Of a DNA stretch of 64,000 nt, positions 1-8,929 are shown piece after piece. The stretch spans positions 248,001 through 312,000 of the forward strand of contig NZ_PNXY01000003.1 of assembly GCF_002879865.1 (NCBI RefSeq), in the 5' to 3' direction. Position 1 is the stretch's first letter. The number at the start of each line of letters is the position of its first letter. The notes under the pieces were generated by a model. The model made no database searches. It had not been told where the DNA came from and worked only from the letters and a program-made list of their open reading frames with translations. This DNA comes from Paraburkholderia rhynchosiae (GTDB lineage Bacteria; Pseudomonadota; Gammaproteobacteria; Burkholderiales; Burkholderiaceae). The position numbers and the translations under genes are program-made.

Positions 1-1
1 C

Positions 2-1006
2 GTGGCTGCAGGCATCCAGGCGATGCAGGACAGCGGCCTTGAAGTCACCGACGAGAATTCGGAGCGCATCGGCGTCGTGGTCGGTTCGGGCATCGGCGGT
101 CTGCCGATGATCGAGGTCACGCAAACCGAACTGCTCAATCGCGGCCCGCGCCGCATCTCGCCGTTCTTCGTGCCGGCGTCGATCATCAACATGATCTCGG
201 GCCATCTGTCGATCAAGTTCGGCATCAAGGGTCCGAATCTCGCTATCGTCACCGCGTGCACCACGGGTCTGCACTGTATCGGCGAGGCTTCGCGCCTGAT
301 CGAATACGGCGACGCCGACGTGATGATCGCGGGCGGTGCGGAATCGACGGTGTCGCCGCTCGGGATCGGCGGCTTTGCGGCGGCGCGTGCGCTGTCGCAA
401 CGCAACGACGACCCGGCGACGGCGAGCCGTCCGTGGGACAAGGATCGCGACGGTTTCGTGCTCGGCGAAGGCGCCGGCGTGATGGTGCTCGAAGAGTATG
501 AGCACGCGAAGGCTCGCGGCGCGAAGATTTACGCCGAAGTCGGCGGCTATGGGATGAGCGGCGACGCCTATCACATGACTGCACCGTTGGAAGACGGCGA
601 CGGCGCGCGCCGCTGCATGCTCGCGGCCATGAAGAACGCGGGCATCAACGCCGATCAGGTGAATTACCTGAACGCGCACGGCACGTCCACACCGCTCGGC
701 GATCTGGCAGAGACGACCGGCATCAAGCGCGCTTTCGGCGACCACGCCAAAGACATCGTCGTGAATTCGACCAAGTCGATGACGGGTCACCTCCTCGGTG
801 GCGCCGGCGGTCTCGAGTCCGTGTTCACGGTGCTTGCGGTGCATCATCAAGTGTCGCCGCCTACGATCAACATCTTCAACCAGGACCCGGAATGCGACCT
901 GGACTACTGCGCTAACACCGCACGAGAGATGAAGATCGACGTCGCGCTGAAGAACTCGTTCGGGTTCGGCGGCACGAACGGCACGCTCGTCTTCAAGCGC
1001 ACCTGA
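2..1006 (+). CDS. fabF: 3-oxoacyl-ACP synthase II (KAS II), 5' end cut off by the window
   Basis: Condensing enzyme of type II fatty acid synthesis that elongates acyl-ACP with malonyl-ACP in the cytoplasm. The 334 visible residues run through the thiolase-like fold: the nucleophilic Cys lies in TACTTGLH (codon at 257), the two catalytic His in [11 protein letters not shown] (codon 677) and [11 protein letters not shown] (codon 788), and the glycine-rich end reads [16 protein letters not shown]. The family is about 412 residues long, so roughly the first 80 residues lie before base 1 and the GTG at 2 is an internal codon. fabF upstream of rpoE is a usual betaproteobacterial arrangement. Confidence 0.95.
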   Translation: MAAGIQAMQDSGLEVTDENSERIGVVVGSGIGGLPMIEVTQTELLNRGPRRISPFFVPASIINMISGHLSIKFGIKGPNLAIVTACTTGLHCIGEASRLIEYGDADVMIAGGAESTVSPLGIGGFAAARALSQRNDDPATASRPWDKDRDGFVLGEGAGVMVLEEYEHAKARGAKIYAEVGGYGMSGDAYHMTAPLEDGDGARRCMLAAMKNAGINADQVNYLNAHGTSTPLGDLAETTGIKRAFGDHAKDIVVNSTKSMTGHLLGGAGGLESVFTVLAVHHQVSPPTINIFNQDPECDLDYCANTAREMKIDVALKNSFGFGGTNGTLVFKRT

Positions 1007-1020
1007 TCCCTGCCGGCCGG

Positions 1021-1506
1021 ATGACGCGCCAGCCGACGGCGCCGGCTATGCCGGCGCTTTCCCGTGAAACGGCTACGCCCGATGGAGCGCCGCAGCGAAT
1101 CGCGCTGCGGCGCTCCATTGCCATGCGCGCTGCGTTGGCTGTTTTCGCGCTGACGGCGTCATGGGCCGTTTATAGCTGCGTAGCGTCGTGGCTTGGCGCG
1201 TGGCAGGCGGTTCCGTTGACGCTTGCCGCGCTTGCGCTCCTCGCGCTTTGTTCGGTGCGGCACGATCAGACACGACCTGTCGCACTGAAAATCGGACGCG
1301 AGGGCATCGCTGCCTGGGGACGAACCGGCGTTCTGTCTGTGCAAGGGCGCATTACCGGCTGCGCGCACTGGAGCGACCGTTTGCTGGTACTCACCGTGAC
1401 ACCGGATGAGGGCCGCCGGCAAGCGCTGCTCGTTCCCGCCGATGCGGTTCCGCCAGCCGTTTTCCGCGAATTGGCGGTGCGCGGCCGGCGCCGCGCCGGG
1501 GCCTGA
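1021..1506 (+). CDS. Small membrane protein, YgfX/CptA-like topology
   Basis: 161 residues. A basic N-terminus is followed by two hydrophobic segments (about residues 36-58 and 62-80), then a soluble C-terminal part of about 75 residues rich in Arg. This two-helix hairpin plus cytoplasmic tail is the layout of the YgfX (CptA) family. In Pseudomonas a YgfX gene also lies near the algU-mucABD cluster, which supports the assignment by context. No SdhE (YgfY) partner gene is adjacent here. The start is 14 nt after the fabF stop with only a weak GGCCGG ribosome site, and an internal start is possible. Family membership is inference, but that it is a real gene is likely from its position and membrane segments. 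Confidence 0.6.
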   Translation: MTRQPTAPAMPALSRETATPDGAPQRIALRRSIAMRAALAVFALTASWAVYSCVASWLGAWQAVPLTLAALALLALCSVRHDQTRPVALKIGREGIAAWGRTGVLSVQGRITGCAHWSDRLLVLTVTPDEGRRQALLVPADAVPPAVFRELAVRGRRRAGA

Positions 1507-1508
1507 CT

Positions 1509-1580
1509 GTAACGGCTGTAACCGCTGTTACCGCGCGCCATTACCGCGGTAACGTGCCCCATTGAGCGGGACGCTACAAT
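1509..1580 (+). promoter_or_regulatory. Candidate rpoE control region: GTAACCGC repeat cluster and -10-like box
   Basis: Between the upstream gene (stop at 1506) and the rpoE GTG at 1621 lie repeated units GTAACGGC (1509), GTAACCGC (1518), GTTACCGC (1527) and the perfect 12-bp palindrome TTACCGCGGTAA (1541-1552). A TACAAT box follows at 1575-1580. No good -35 hexamer sits 16-18 bp before it, so a factor binding the repeats, or another sigma factor, may be needed. The regulator is not identified. Confidence 0.4.
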
Positions 1581-1620
1581 GGTGCCCCGTCATGCGCCCT
1601 ATAGTTAACGGATTTATCAG

Positions 1621-2220
1621 GTGAGCGAAAAAGAAATTGATCAGGTGCTGGTCGAGCGCGTCCAGAAGGGCGACAAGGCCGCGTTCGAGCTTCTGGTCTC
1701 CAAATACCACCGCAAGATTCTCCGGCTGATCTCGCGCCTCGTGCGCGACCCGGCCGAAGTGGAAGACGTTGCGCAAGACGCTTTTATCAAGGCGTACCGC
1801 GCGTTGCCGCAATTTCGCGGGGAATCGGCTTTTTATACGTGGTTGTACCGGATTGCGGTCAACACGGCAAAGAACTACCTTGCGACCCAAGGCCGGCGCG
1901 CGCCGACTTCGACGGAAGCAGATGCTGAAGAAGCTGAAACTTTCTCGGACGCCGACCAACTAAGGGATATCAACACGCCTGAGTCGATGTTGATGAGCAA
2001 GCAGATCGCCGAGACGGTCAATGCTGCAATGGCGGTTTTACCGGAAGAGCTGCGTACCGCCATTACTCTTCGTGAAATTGAAGGTTTGAGCTACGAGGAA
2101 ATCGCTGAGATGATGGGCTGCCCAATCGGCACCGTCAGATCGCGAATTTTCCGCGCTCGCGAAGCCATTGCGGCAAAATTGCGTCCGTTGCTTGACACAC
2201 CTGAAGGCAAGCGCTGGTAA
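1621..2220 (+). CDS. rpoE: RNA polymerase ECF sigma factor, envelope stress (sigma-E/AlgU)
   Basis: 199 residues, the usual length for RpoE/AlgU. Region 2 is visible at about residues 25-90 (YHRKILRLISRLVRDPAEVE and then VAQDAFIKAYRAL) and region 4 at about 135-190 (LREIEGLSYEEIAEMMGC, then GTVRSRIFRAREAI), the helix-turn-helix that reads the -35 element. The start is the GTG at 1621. The anti-sigma gene follows after 83 nt, then rseB and mucD, the standard order of the sigma-E operon. A mucC/rseC gene is absent, as is usual outside gammaproteobacteria. Confidence 0.96.
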   Translation: MSEKEIDQVLVERVQKGDKAAFELLVSKYHRKILRLISRLVRDPAEVEDVAQDAFIKAYRALPQFRGESAFYTWLYRIAVNTAKNYLATQGRRAPTSTEADAEEAETFSDADQLRDINTPESMLMSKQIAETVNAAMAVLPEELRTAITLREIEGLSYEEIAEMMGCPIGTVRSRIFRAREAIAAKLRPLLDTPEGKRW

Positions 2221-2303
2221 ATCACCGGCGGGCCGAACGGGGCGCGGGTGCAATATCTGGATTAGTGGTGTCACTATGGGGTCTTTGTAAGATGGGGAGC
2301 ATC

Positions 2304-2936
2304 ATGGGGTCGGTCTCGATGCAATCGCAAGTCAGCTCGCGCGGCGAGCGTCTGTCCGCTTTTGTCGACGGGGAGTTGTTCCGCGAAGAGCATCTGAATC
2401 TGGATAAGTTTCTGTCCGGGCTGGACGGCGAAGATCGCGCCGCGTGGTCCAGCTATCACCTGATCGGCGACGCAATGCGCTCCGACGATCTCGCGGTCAG
2501 TTCCGCGGCGAGCGGCGCGTTCCTGAGCGGATTCGCGTCGCGCTTCGAAAGCGAGCCGCACTTGCTTGCGCCCGCCGCATTGCCGGTTGCACGGCGTCTG
2601 CTGGCGCTGCGTCGCCGGGTCGTGCCGGCCTTCGCGGTGGCTGCCGCGGCCGCCACCTTGACGTGGATCGTGGTACCGCAACTGCAAGGCGTGCCCGGCG
2701 GTTCCGGCGTGACGCAGGTCGCTTCGGTGACCTCGCATGGCGACGCGCTGCGGAAGGTCGCCATGGCGTCCGTGCCTACGGCTACCGTGATGCCTGTCGC
2801 GCAAGACGCCAATATCATTCGCGACGCGAGTCTCGATCAGTATCTGGAAGCTCATCAGCAATTCGCGCAACAACCGGTCATGCCGGGTTCGATGCCGCTG
2901 ATTCGCGCTGCCGCAGTCTCTACGCAAGGCCAATAG
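2304..2936 (+). CDS. rseA: Anti-sigma-E factor RseA/MucA
   Basis: Inner-membrane anti-sigma factor that sequesters RpoE on the cytoplasmic side. Residues 1-75 match the RseA N-terminal domain (GERLSAFVDGELF, then a LSGLDGEDRAAWSSYHLIGDAMR block). One membrane helix follows at about 112-132 (PAFAVAAAAATLTWIVV), then a periplasmic tail rich in Val/Ala/Gln. The ORF is open back to 2265, but the ATG at 2304, preceded by GGGGAG, gives the best fit at 210 residues; ATG 2292 or 2319 are alternatives. It is followed by rseB with only a few bases between. Confidence 0.9.
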   Translation: MGSVSMQSQVSSRGERLSAFVDGELFREEHLNLDKFLSGLDGEDRAAWSSYHLIGDAMRSDDLAVSSAASGAFLSGFASRFESEPHLLAPAALPVARRLLALRRRVVPAFAVAAAAATLTWIVVPQLQGVPGGSGVTQVASVTSHGDALRKVAMASVPTATVMPVAQDANIIRDASLDQYLEAHQQFAQQPVMPGSMPLIRAAAVSTQGQ

Positions 2937-2940
2937 TTTG

Positions 2941-3984
2941 ATGCAGACTCTGCGGTTGAATAAAACGACTATCTGGGGGCGGCTGCCGGCATTTCTGTTG
3001 TGTGCAGCCGTATTGTTGTCTGCGGCACCGCGGGCCTTTGCACAAACTGACGATCCGCTCATCGCTCGTCGTACGGCCGCCGATCTCCTCGATCGCATTC
3101 ACCACGCCGCGCAGCAACAAAACTACGAGGGCGCGTTCGTCTATCAGCGGGGCAACTTCGTTCAAACGTCGCGGATCGCGCACTACGCAACCCGGACAGA
3201 CGGTGAGTTCGAGCAACTCGAAAGCCTCGACGGCAAGCCGCGCAAAATGCTTCGTCATAACGACGAACTCTACACGTTCGTGCCCGAGCGGCGTTTGTGC
3301 GTGGTCGAGAAACGCCAGAATAAAGACTCGTTCCCGGCGCTGCTGGCTGTAAGCGGCGAACAGGTGCTGTCAGTGTATGAGCCCAAACTGCTCGGCGACG
3401 ATCGGGTGGCGGGCATCGAAAGTCAGGTGATCGAACTTGATCCGAAAGACGCCTATCGCTTCGCTTATAAGCTTTGGGCTGACAAGAAGACCGGCCTGCT
3501 GCTGCGCGCCCAGACGCTCGATCCGAACGGCCAGGTGCTCGAGCAACTGTCGTTCTCGCAGATTCGCATCGGCGTGCCCACCGACAAGACAGGCATTGTC
3601 AACGGTATTCGCAACACCGCCGGGTGGACCGTGGTGCATCCGCCGGTCGAGCCGGTCGACATGGCCGCGCAAGGCTGGCAGTTCGCGCCCACGGTGCCGG
3701 GCTTTCGCAAGATCCGCGAATTGCGCCGTCCCATGGCAGCACGCGAAGCAGGCCAGCCGACCATTCCGGTGGATCAGGCCGTGTTCTCCGATGGTCTTGC
3801 CGCCGTTTCGGTGTTCGTTGAACCGGTCGAGAACAATACGCGCAAGGAAGGTGCGGGCAGCAGCGGCGCCACGCATGTGCTGGTCAAGCGGCGCGGCGAC
3901 TTCTGGATTACCCTGCTCGGTGAAGTGCCCCAGACCACGTTGCAGCAATTTGCGTCTGCCATAGAATACAAGGCTCCGAAGTAA
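2941..3984 (+). CDS. rseB: Periplasmic sigma-E regulator RseB/MucB
   Basis: Periplasmic protein that binds RseA and shields it from proteolysis until lipoprotein or LPS signals release it. The N-terminus is a clear Sec signal peptide ending in a PRAFAQ-type site at about residue 32. The mature part carries the MucB/RseB large lipid-binding-like domain (YEGAFVYQRGNFVQTSRIAH, then RRLCVVEK) and a smaller C-terminal domain ending with a DFWITLLGEVP stretch. A TTG sits directly before, but the ATG at 2941, 4 nt after the rseA stop, is the sensible start (347 residues). Confidence 0.92.
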   Translation: MQTLRLNKTTIWGRLPAFLLCAAVLLSAAPRAFAQTDDPLIARRTAADLLDRIHHAAQQQNYEGAFVYQRGNFVQTSRIAHYATRTDGEFEQLESLDGKPRKMLRHNDELYTFVPERRLCVVEKRQNKDSFPALLAVSGEQVLSVYEPKLLGDDRVAGIESQVIELDPKDAYRFAYKLWADKKTGLLLRAQTLDPNGQVLEQLSFSQIRIGVPTDKTGIVNGIRNTAGWTVVHPPVEPVDMAAQGWQFAPTVPGFRKIRELRRPMAAREAGQPTIPVDQAVFSDGLAAVSVFVEPVENNTRKEGAGSSGATHVLVKRRGDFWITLLGEVPQTTLQQFASAIEYKAPK

Positions 3985-4019
3985 TCCTTCGAATCCTGAA
4001 TCCCTCGGCTTCCTACGAT

Positions 4020-5528
4020 ATGACGATTTTCTCGGTGCGCAAATTCCTCGCGGCCGCGGTGCTGGCGGCCTGTTTGCCGCTCATGCCGCATACGGCGTCG
4101 GCGGCTTCCGCAGCCAATCTGCCCGACTTCACTGACCTCGTCGACAAGGTCGGTCCGGCGGTCGTCAACATTCGCACGACCACGCGCGTATCGAGCGGCG
4201 GCGCGCGCGGCGGGTTGCCGCCCGGCATGGACGACGGTGACATGTCGGAGTTCTTCCGGCGCTTTTTTGGGATTCCGTTGCCGCAGTCGCCGCAATCGCC
4301 GGGTACGCCGCGCGGGGGCGATAACGGCGGAAGCGGTGGCAGCCAGGACGCACCGGACAGCAACGACCCCGAACAGAACAGCGGCGTCGGCTCGGGCTTC
4401 ATTCTGTCGGCGGACGGCTACGTGATGACCAACGCGCACGTCATCGACGACGCGGAGACCATTTACGTCACGCTGACCGACAAGCGCGAATTCAAGGCGA
4501 AGCTTATCGGCGTGGACGATCGGACCGACGTTGCGGTCGTGAAGATCAGCGCCGGGAATCTGCCAACCATCACTATCGGCGATTCGAACAAGGTTCGCGT
4601 GGGCGAGTGGGTCGTCGCGATCGGCTCGCCGTTCGGCCTCGAAAATACAGTGACGGCCGGCATCGTCAGCGCGAAGGGGCGTGACACCGGCGACTATCTG
4701 CCGTTCATCCAGACAGATGTAGCCGTCAATCCGGGCAATTCCGGCGGACCGCTGATCAACATGCAGGGCGAGGTGATCGGCATCAACTCGCAGATCTACA
4801 GCCGCACGGGCGGTTTCATGGGCATTTCGTTCGCGATTCCGATCGATGAAGCGATGCGCGTGGCCGATCAGTTGAAGGCGTCGGGCAAGGTGGTGCGCGG
4901 CCGGATCGCGGTGGCGATTGGCGAAGTGACTAAAGACGTCGCCGATTCGCTCGGCCTGCCGAAGTCGCAGGGCGCGCTCGTCAGCAGCGTGGAGCCGGGC
5001 GGCCCGGCGGACAAGGCCGGCGTGCAGCCGGGCGATATCATCCTGAAGTTCAACGGCCATTCGGTCGATACGGCGACAGACCTGCCGCGCATGGTCGGCG
5101 ACACCAAGCCGGGTACCAAGGCCACCATCACCGTCTGGCGCAAGGGCCAGACGCGCGATCTGCCAATCACGATCGCCGAAATGCAGCCGGACAAGACCGC
5201 GAAGGCCGATCAGAAAAAGCCGCAACCGCCGAAGCAGCGCGCCACCAATGTGCTGGGCCTCGCCGTCAGCGATATCCCCGCCGACCAGTTGAAGGCGCTG
5301 AAACTGCGCAACGGCGTGCAGATCGACGCGGTAGATGGTCCCGCAGCGCGCGTCGGTCTGCAAAAGGGCGACATCATTCTGCGGGTGGGCGACACCGACA
5401 TCACGAGCGCGAAGCAGTTCGACGAGCTGACCTCGCATCTGGACTCGCAGAAAATGGTCGCGCTACTCGTTCGCCGCGGCGAGAACACGCAGTTCGTGCC
5501 GGTCCGTCCGCGCAGCGGTCAGAAATGA
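4020..5528 (+). CDS. mucD: Periplasmic serine protease of the DegP/HtrA family (MucD)
   Basis: 502 residues. A Sec signal peptide (about 1-29) and a Gly/Ser-rich loop (about 90-120) precede a trypsin-like domain with the complete triad: His140 (TNAHVIDDAE), Asp170 (DRTDVAVVKI) and Ser241 (NPGNSGGPL). Two PDZ domains follow (about 285-375 and 410-495), each with a glycine-rich carboxylate-binding turn. It degrades or refolds damaged envelope proteins and is the terminal member of the rpoE-rseA-rseB operon, 35 nt after rseB. Its stop codon overlaps the next start in ATGA. Confidence 0.95.
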   Translation: MTIFSVRKFLAAAVLAACLPLMPHTASAASAANLPDFTDLVDKVGPAVVNIRTTTRVSSGGARGGLPPGMDDGDMSEFFRRFFGIPLPQSPQSPGTPRGGDNGGSGGSQDAPDSNDPEQNSGVGSGFILSADGYVMTNAHVIDDAETIYVTLTDKREFKAKLIGVDDRTDVAVVKISAGNLPTITIGDSNKVRVGEWVVAIGSPFGLENTVTAGIVSAKGRDTGDYLPFIQTDVAVNPGNSGGPLINMQGEVIGINSQIYSRTGGFMGISFAIPIDEAMRVADQLKASGKVVRGRIAVAIGEVTKDVADSLGLPKSQGALVSSVEPGGPADKAGVQPGDIILKFNGHSVDTATDLPRMVGDTKPGTKATITVWRKGQTRDLPITIAEMQPDKTAKADQKKPQPPKQRATNVLGLAVSDIPADQLKALKLRNGVQIDAVDGPAARVGLQKGDIILRVGDTDITSAKQFDELTSHLDSQKMVALLVRRGENTQFVPVRPRSGQK

Positions 5529-5806
5529 CGAACGTGGCGCCGCTCACGCTCTACGGGCGCGCGTGGTGCCACCTTTGCGACGACATGCGTACCGCGCTTC
5601 AGCCATTGCTGGCCGAATTTGGTGCGCAGGTGGAAGTCGTCGACGTGGACAGCGATCCCTCGCTCGAAGCCCGATACAACGAAGTGGTGCCCGTTCTGCT
5701 GTGCGATGGCGTGGAGTTGTGTCACTACCGTCTCGATGAAGTGCGGGTGCGCCGCGCGCTGGCCGCCCGTGCCGCTGGTGCCGATGGTGCCATTGCGGCA
5801 TCCTGA
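5525..5806 (+). CDS. Glutaredoxin-like protein (DUF836 family)
   Basis: 93 residues with a thioredoxin-fold start: a beta strand, then CHLC as the redox motif (residues 16-19, in GRAWCHLCDDM), and the conserved cis-proline region YNEVVPVLLCDGVEL. This matches the short glutaredoxin-like DUF836 family rather than classical CPYC glutaredoxin. Translation is coupled to mucD through a 4-nt ATGA overlap. The linkage mucD-glutaredoxin-lepA is common in Burkholderiales. Its substrate is not known. Confidence 0.85.
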   Translation: MTNVAPLTLYGRAWCHLCDDMRTALQPLLAEFGAQVEVVDVDSDPSLEARYNEVVPVLLCDGVELCHYRLDEVRVRRALAARAAGADGAIAAS

Positions 5807-5950
5807 AACCGGCCAGGCTTTTTGGCGAGGCGCCAACGTGCATTTTCGAGGACGACCCAAAGGCCGAGGCAAAGCTCGAGTCACAAGTCCGTTGCGTACT
5901 GTCTAAGTCCCAAGGCCTCGCAAGATGCGCCGGGCGCCGGCCTTTTCGGC

Positions 5951-6016
5951 TAAAATAGATAAGTTTTTCACCTACTTACAAGGCGTGCTCCGCTATTGTC
6001 CGAGCGCGCCTTTTTT
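5951..6016 (+). terminator. Hairpin with T-run just before lepA (attenuator candidate)
   Basis: A 10-bp stem (AGGCGTGCTC at 5981-5990 with GAGCGCGCCT at 6002-6011, one G-U pair) is followed by six T (6011-6016), the form of an intrinsic terminator. It ends only 16 nt before the lepA ATG at 6033. A TAAAAT -10-like box lies at 5951-5956, which would place the hairpin in the lepA leader. It either ends the mucD-glutaredoxin transcript or attenuates lepA. No clear Shine-Dalgarno is seen between it and lepA. Confidence 0.7.
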
Positions 6017-6032
6017 GCTTGATCGGTACTGA

Positions 6033-7826
6033 ATGGATCATATTCGTAACTTCTCGATCATTGCGCACATCGACCATGGCAAGTCGACGCTTGCCGATCG
6101 CATCATCCAGATTTGCGGCGGCCTGTCCGACCGCGAGATGGAAGCTCAGGTGCTCGACTCGATGGATCTCGAGCGCGAGCGCGGCATTACCATCAAGGCG
6201 CAAACTGCTGCACTGACCTATCGCGCGCGCGACGGCAAGGTCTACAACCTGAACATGATCGACACGCCGGGCCACGTCGACTTCTCGTACGAAGTCAGTC
6301 GCTCGCTGTCCGCATGCGAAGGCGCACTGCTGGTTGTCGATGCAAGTCAGGGCGTGGAGGCGCAAACGGTCGCCAATTGCTACACCGCAATCGAACTCGG
6401 CGTCGATGTCGTCCCGGTGCTGAACAAGATCGATTTGCCGGCAGCCAACCCCGAAAGCGCGATCGCCGAGATCGAAGACGTGATCGGCATCGACGCAACG
6501 GACGCCACGCATTGCAGCGCGAAGACGGGCCTGGGCGTCGAAGACGTGCTCGAAGCACTGATCGCGAAAGTGCCGCCGCCGAAGGGCGATCCCGAAGCGC
6601 CGTTGCAGGCGCTGATCATCGACTCGTGGTTCGACAACTATGTCGGCGTCGTGATGCTGGTGCGCCTCGTCAACGGCACGCTGCGTCCGAAAGACAAGAT
6701 CCGCATGATGGCCACCGGCGCGCAGTATCCGGTCGAGCACATCGGCGTCTTCACGCCTAAATCGAAGAATCTCGAATCATTGTCGGCTGGGCAGGTGGGC
6801 TTCATCATCGCGGGCATCAAGGAATTGGCCGCCGCAAAGGTGGGCGACACCGTCACGCTGGTGAATCGTCCGGCTGCCGAGCCGCTGCCGGGCTTCAAGG
6901 AAGTGAAGCCGCAGGTGTTCGCCGGCCTCTATCCCGTTGAAGCGAACCAGTACGACGCGTTGCGTGACTCGCTTGAAAAGCTGAAGCTGAACGACGCATC
7001 GCTGCAATACGAGCCGGAAGTTTCGCAGGCGCTCGGTTTCGGTTTCCGTTGCGGCTTCCTCGGTCTGCTGCATATGGAGATCGTCCAGGAACGTCTCGAA
7101 CGCGAATTCGACATGGACCTGATCACCACGGCACCGACCGTGGTGTACGAAGTCCTGCAACGCGACGGCACAACCATCATGGTCGAAAATCCGGCCAAGA
7201 TGCCGGAGCCTTCGAAGATCGAAGAAGTGCGCGAGCCGATCGTCACCGTGAATCTGTACATGCCGCAAGACTATGTCGGCTCGGTGATCACGCTGTGTAC
7301 GCAAAAGCGCGGCAATCAGATCAACATGCAGTATCACGGCCGTCAGGTGCAGTTGACCTATGAGATCCCGATGGGCGAAGTCGTGCTCGATTTCTTCGAT
7401 CGTCTGAAGTCGATCTCGCGCGGTTATGCGTCGATGGATTACGAATTCAAGGAATACAGGGCGTCCGACGTCGTGAAGGTCGACATGCTGATCAACGGCG
7501 ACAAGGTCGACGCGCTGTCGGTCATCGTGCACCGTTCGCAAAGCCAGTATCGCGGCCGCGAAGTGGCGGCGAAAATGCGCGAACTGATTCCGCGCCAAAT
7601 GTACGACGTTGCGATCCAGGCCACCATTGGCTCGAATATCATCGCGCGTGAAAACATTAAAGCCTTGCGTAAGAACGTGCTGGCAAAATGCTACGGCGGC
7701 GACATTTCACGTAAGAAAAAGCTGCTGGAAAAGCAGAAGGCAGGCAAGAAGCGAATGAAGCAAGTGGGGTCCGTCGAGATTCCGCAAGAGGCTTTCCTCG
7801 CCATCCTGCGTGTCGAAGACAAATAA
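6033..7826 (+). CDS. lepA: Elongation factor 4 (LepA), ribosome-associated GTPase
   Basis: 597 residues, the family norm. The G domain shows [12 protein letters not shown] (G1), [12 protein letters not shown] (G3) and NKIDLP (G4). EF-G-like domains II, III and V follow, and the LepA-specific C-terminal domain ends with the basic stretch [18 protein letters not shown] and [12 protein letters not shown]. It binds ribosomes and affects initiation and elongation under stress. lepB follows after 18 nt, the classical lep operon. Confidence 0.97.
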   Translation: MDHIRNFSIIAHIDHGKSTLADRIIQICGGLSDREMEAQVLDSMDLERERGITIKAQTAALTYRARDGKVYNLNMIDTPGHVDFSYEVSRSLSACEGALLVVDASQGVEAQTVANCYTAIELGVDVVPVLNKIDLPAANPESAIAEIEDVIGIDATDATHCSAKTGLGVEDVLEALIAKVPPPKGDPEAPLQALIIDSWFDNYVGVVMLVRLVNGTLRPKDKIRMMATGAQYPVEHIGVFTPKSKNLESLSAGQVGFIIAGIKELAAAKVGDTVTLVNRPAAEPLPGFKEVKPQVFAGLYPVEANQYDALRDSLEKLKLNDASLQYEPEVSQALGFGFRCGFLGLLHMEIVQERLEREFDMDLITTAPTVVYEVLQRDGTTIMVENPAKMPEPSKIEEVREPIVTVNLYMPQDYVGSVITLCTQKRGNQINMQYHGRQVQLTYEIPMGEVVLDFFDRLKSISRGYASMDYEFKEYRASDVVKVDMLINGDKVDALSVIVHRSQSQYRGREVAAKMRELIPRQMYDVAIQATIGSNIIARENIKALRKNVLAKCYGGDISRKKKLLEKQKAGKKRMKQVGSVEIPQEAFLAILRVEDK

Positions 7827-7844
7827 GACGAACAACGGAACTCT

Positions 7845-8738
7845 ATGAATTTTGCGCTGATTCTTTTTGTGCTCGTCGTTTTGACGGGCGTCGCATGGGT
7901 CGCAGACAAACTGGTGTTCATGCCGCAACGGCGGCGCGCGGCGGAAGCCGCGGTGGCCGAGTTCGACCGTCAGCAGGCACGCGTCGGCGAGCGTTTCGCG
8001 GACGAAAATGCGGCGCAAACGCGCGCCCGTCTGCGCGACGACAAACTGCGCCAACCGTGGTGGCTCGAGTATTCGGCGAGCTTTTTCCCGGTGATTCTGG
8101 TGGTTTTCGTGGTGCGCTCGTTTGTCGTCGAGCCGTTCAAGATTCCGTCGGGGTCAATGGTGCCGACGCTGCTGGTAGGCGACTTCATTCTCGTCAATAA
8201 ATTCGATTACGGTATCCGTCTGCCGATCATCAATACGAAAATGACCGAGGGTCGTCCGCTCGAGCGCGGTGACGTGGTGGTGTTCCGCTATCCGAAAGAC
8301 GAGTCCGTCGACTACATCAAGCGCGTGATCGGCTTGCCGGGCGACACGATCGCTTATCAGGACAAGCAACTGACGATCAACGGCAAGCCGGTGCCTGAAA
8401 CGCCGTTGCCCGATTATCTCGACGAGGAACGTCTGGGCTACGCGAAGCAGTTCGAAGAGAATATCGACGGCCGCAAGAATGCGATCCTGAACAATCCCGC
8501 GGTGCCCCCGTTTATCGTCGGCGCGGAAGACTATCCGTTTCGCGATAACTGCACATACAACGCACGCGGCGTTGTCTGCAAAGTGCCGCCGGGCAACTAC
8601 TTCATGATGGGCGACAACCGCGATAACAGCGCGGACAGCCGTTACTGGGGATTTGCGCCGGACAAGAATATCGTCGGCCGTGCGTTTTTTATCTGGATGA
8701 ACTTCAGCAATCTCAAACGCATCGGCTCATTCCAGTGA
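7845..8738 (+). CDS. lepB: Signal peptidase I (leader peptidase)
   Basis: Membrane serine protease that removes Sec and Tat signal peptides. An N-terminal membrane helix (residues 1-22), a basic cytoplasmic stretch and a second helix (about 78-97) precede the catalytic domain. The Ser/Lys dyad is visible: Ser104 in PSGSMVPTL and Lys159 in YIKRVIGLPGD, with the late motif GDNRDNSADSR. At 297 residues it is somewhat shorter than the E. coli enzyme (324). It lies directly after lepA and before rnc, the conserved lepA-lepB-rnc-era-recO order. Confidence 0.96.
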   Translation: MNFALILFVLVVLTGVAWVADKLVFMPQRRRAAEAAVAEFDRQQARVGERFADENAAQTRARLRDDKLRQPWWLEYSASFFPVILVVFVVRSFVVEPFKIPSGSMVPTLLVGDFILVNKFDYGIRLPIINTKMTEGRPLERGDVVVFRYPKDESVDYIKRVIGLPGDTIAYQDKQLTINGKPVPETPLPDYLDEERLGYAKQFEENIDGRKNAILNNPAVPPFIVGAEDYPFRDNCTYNARGVVCKVPPGNYFMMGDNRDNSADSRYWGFAPDKNIVGRAFFIWMNFSNLKRIGSFQ

Positions 8739-8929
8739 TCTGTGCGTTGACTGCATGACACGCCGCGTGTGGTCGTTTATCGATCGCCCAACGATCGCCT
8801 GAGCGACCCCGTGAGCCGCGGCGTGTTATCGCGACACTTTAAGAAACTCCGGTAACGTCGCTTCACCACGCTTTTTCCGCCGGCCGACCCGCGTTTTCGC
8901 CCGGTCCGGCGCCGCGTTATACTCTGCCC

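Noticed and set aside
3774..5438. 554-codon minus-strand frame opposite mucD
   Set aside because: Arg/His/Asp-rich shadow; mucD has a full catalytic triad on the other strand.
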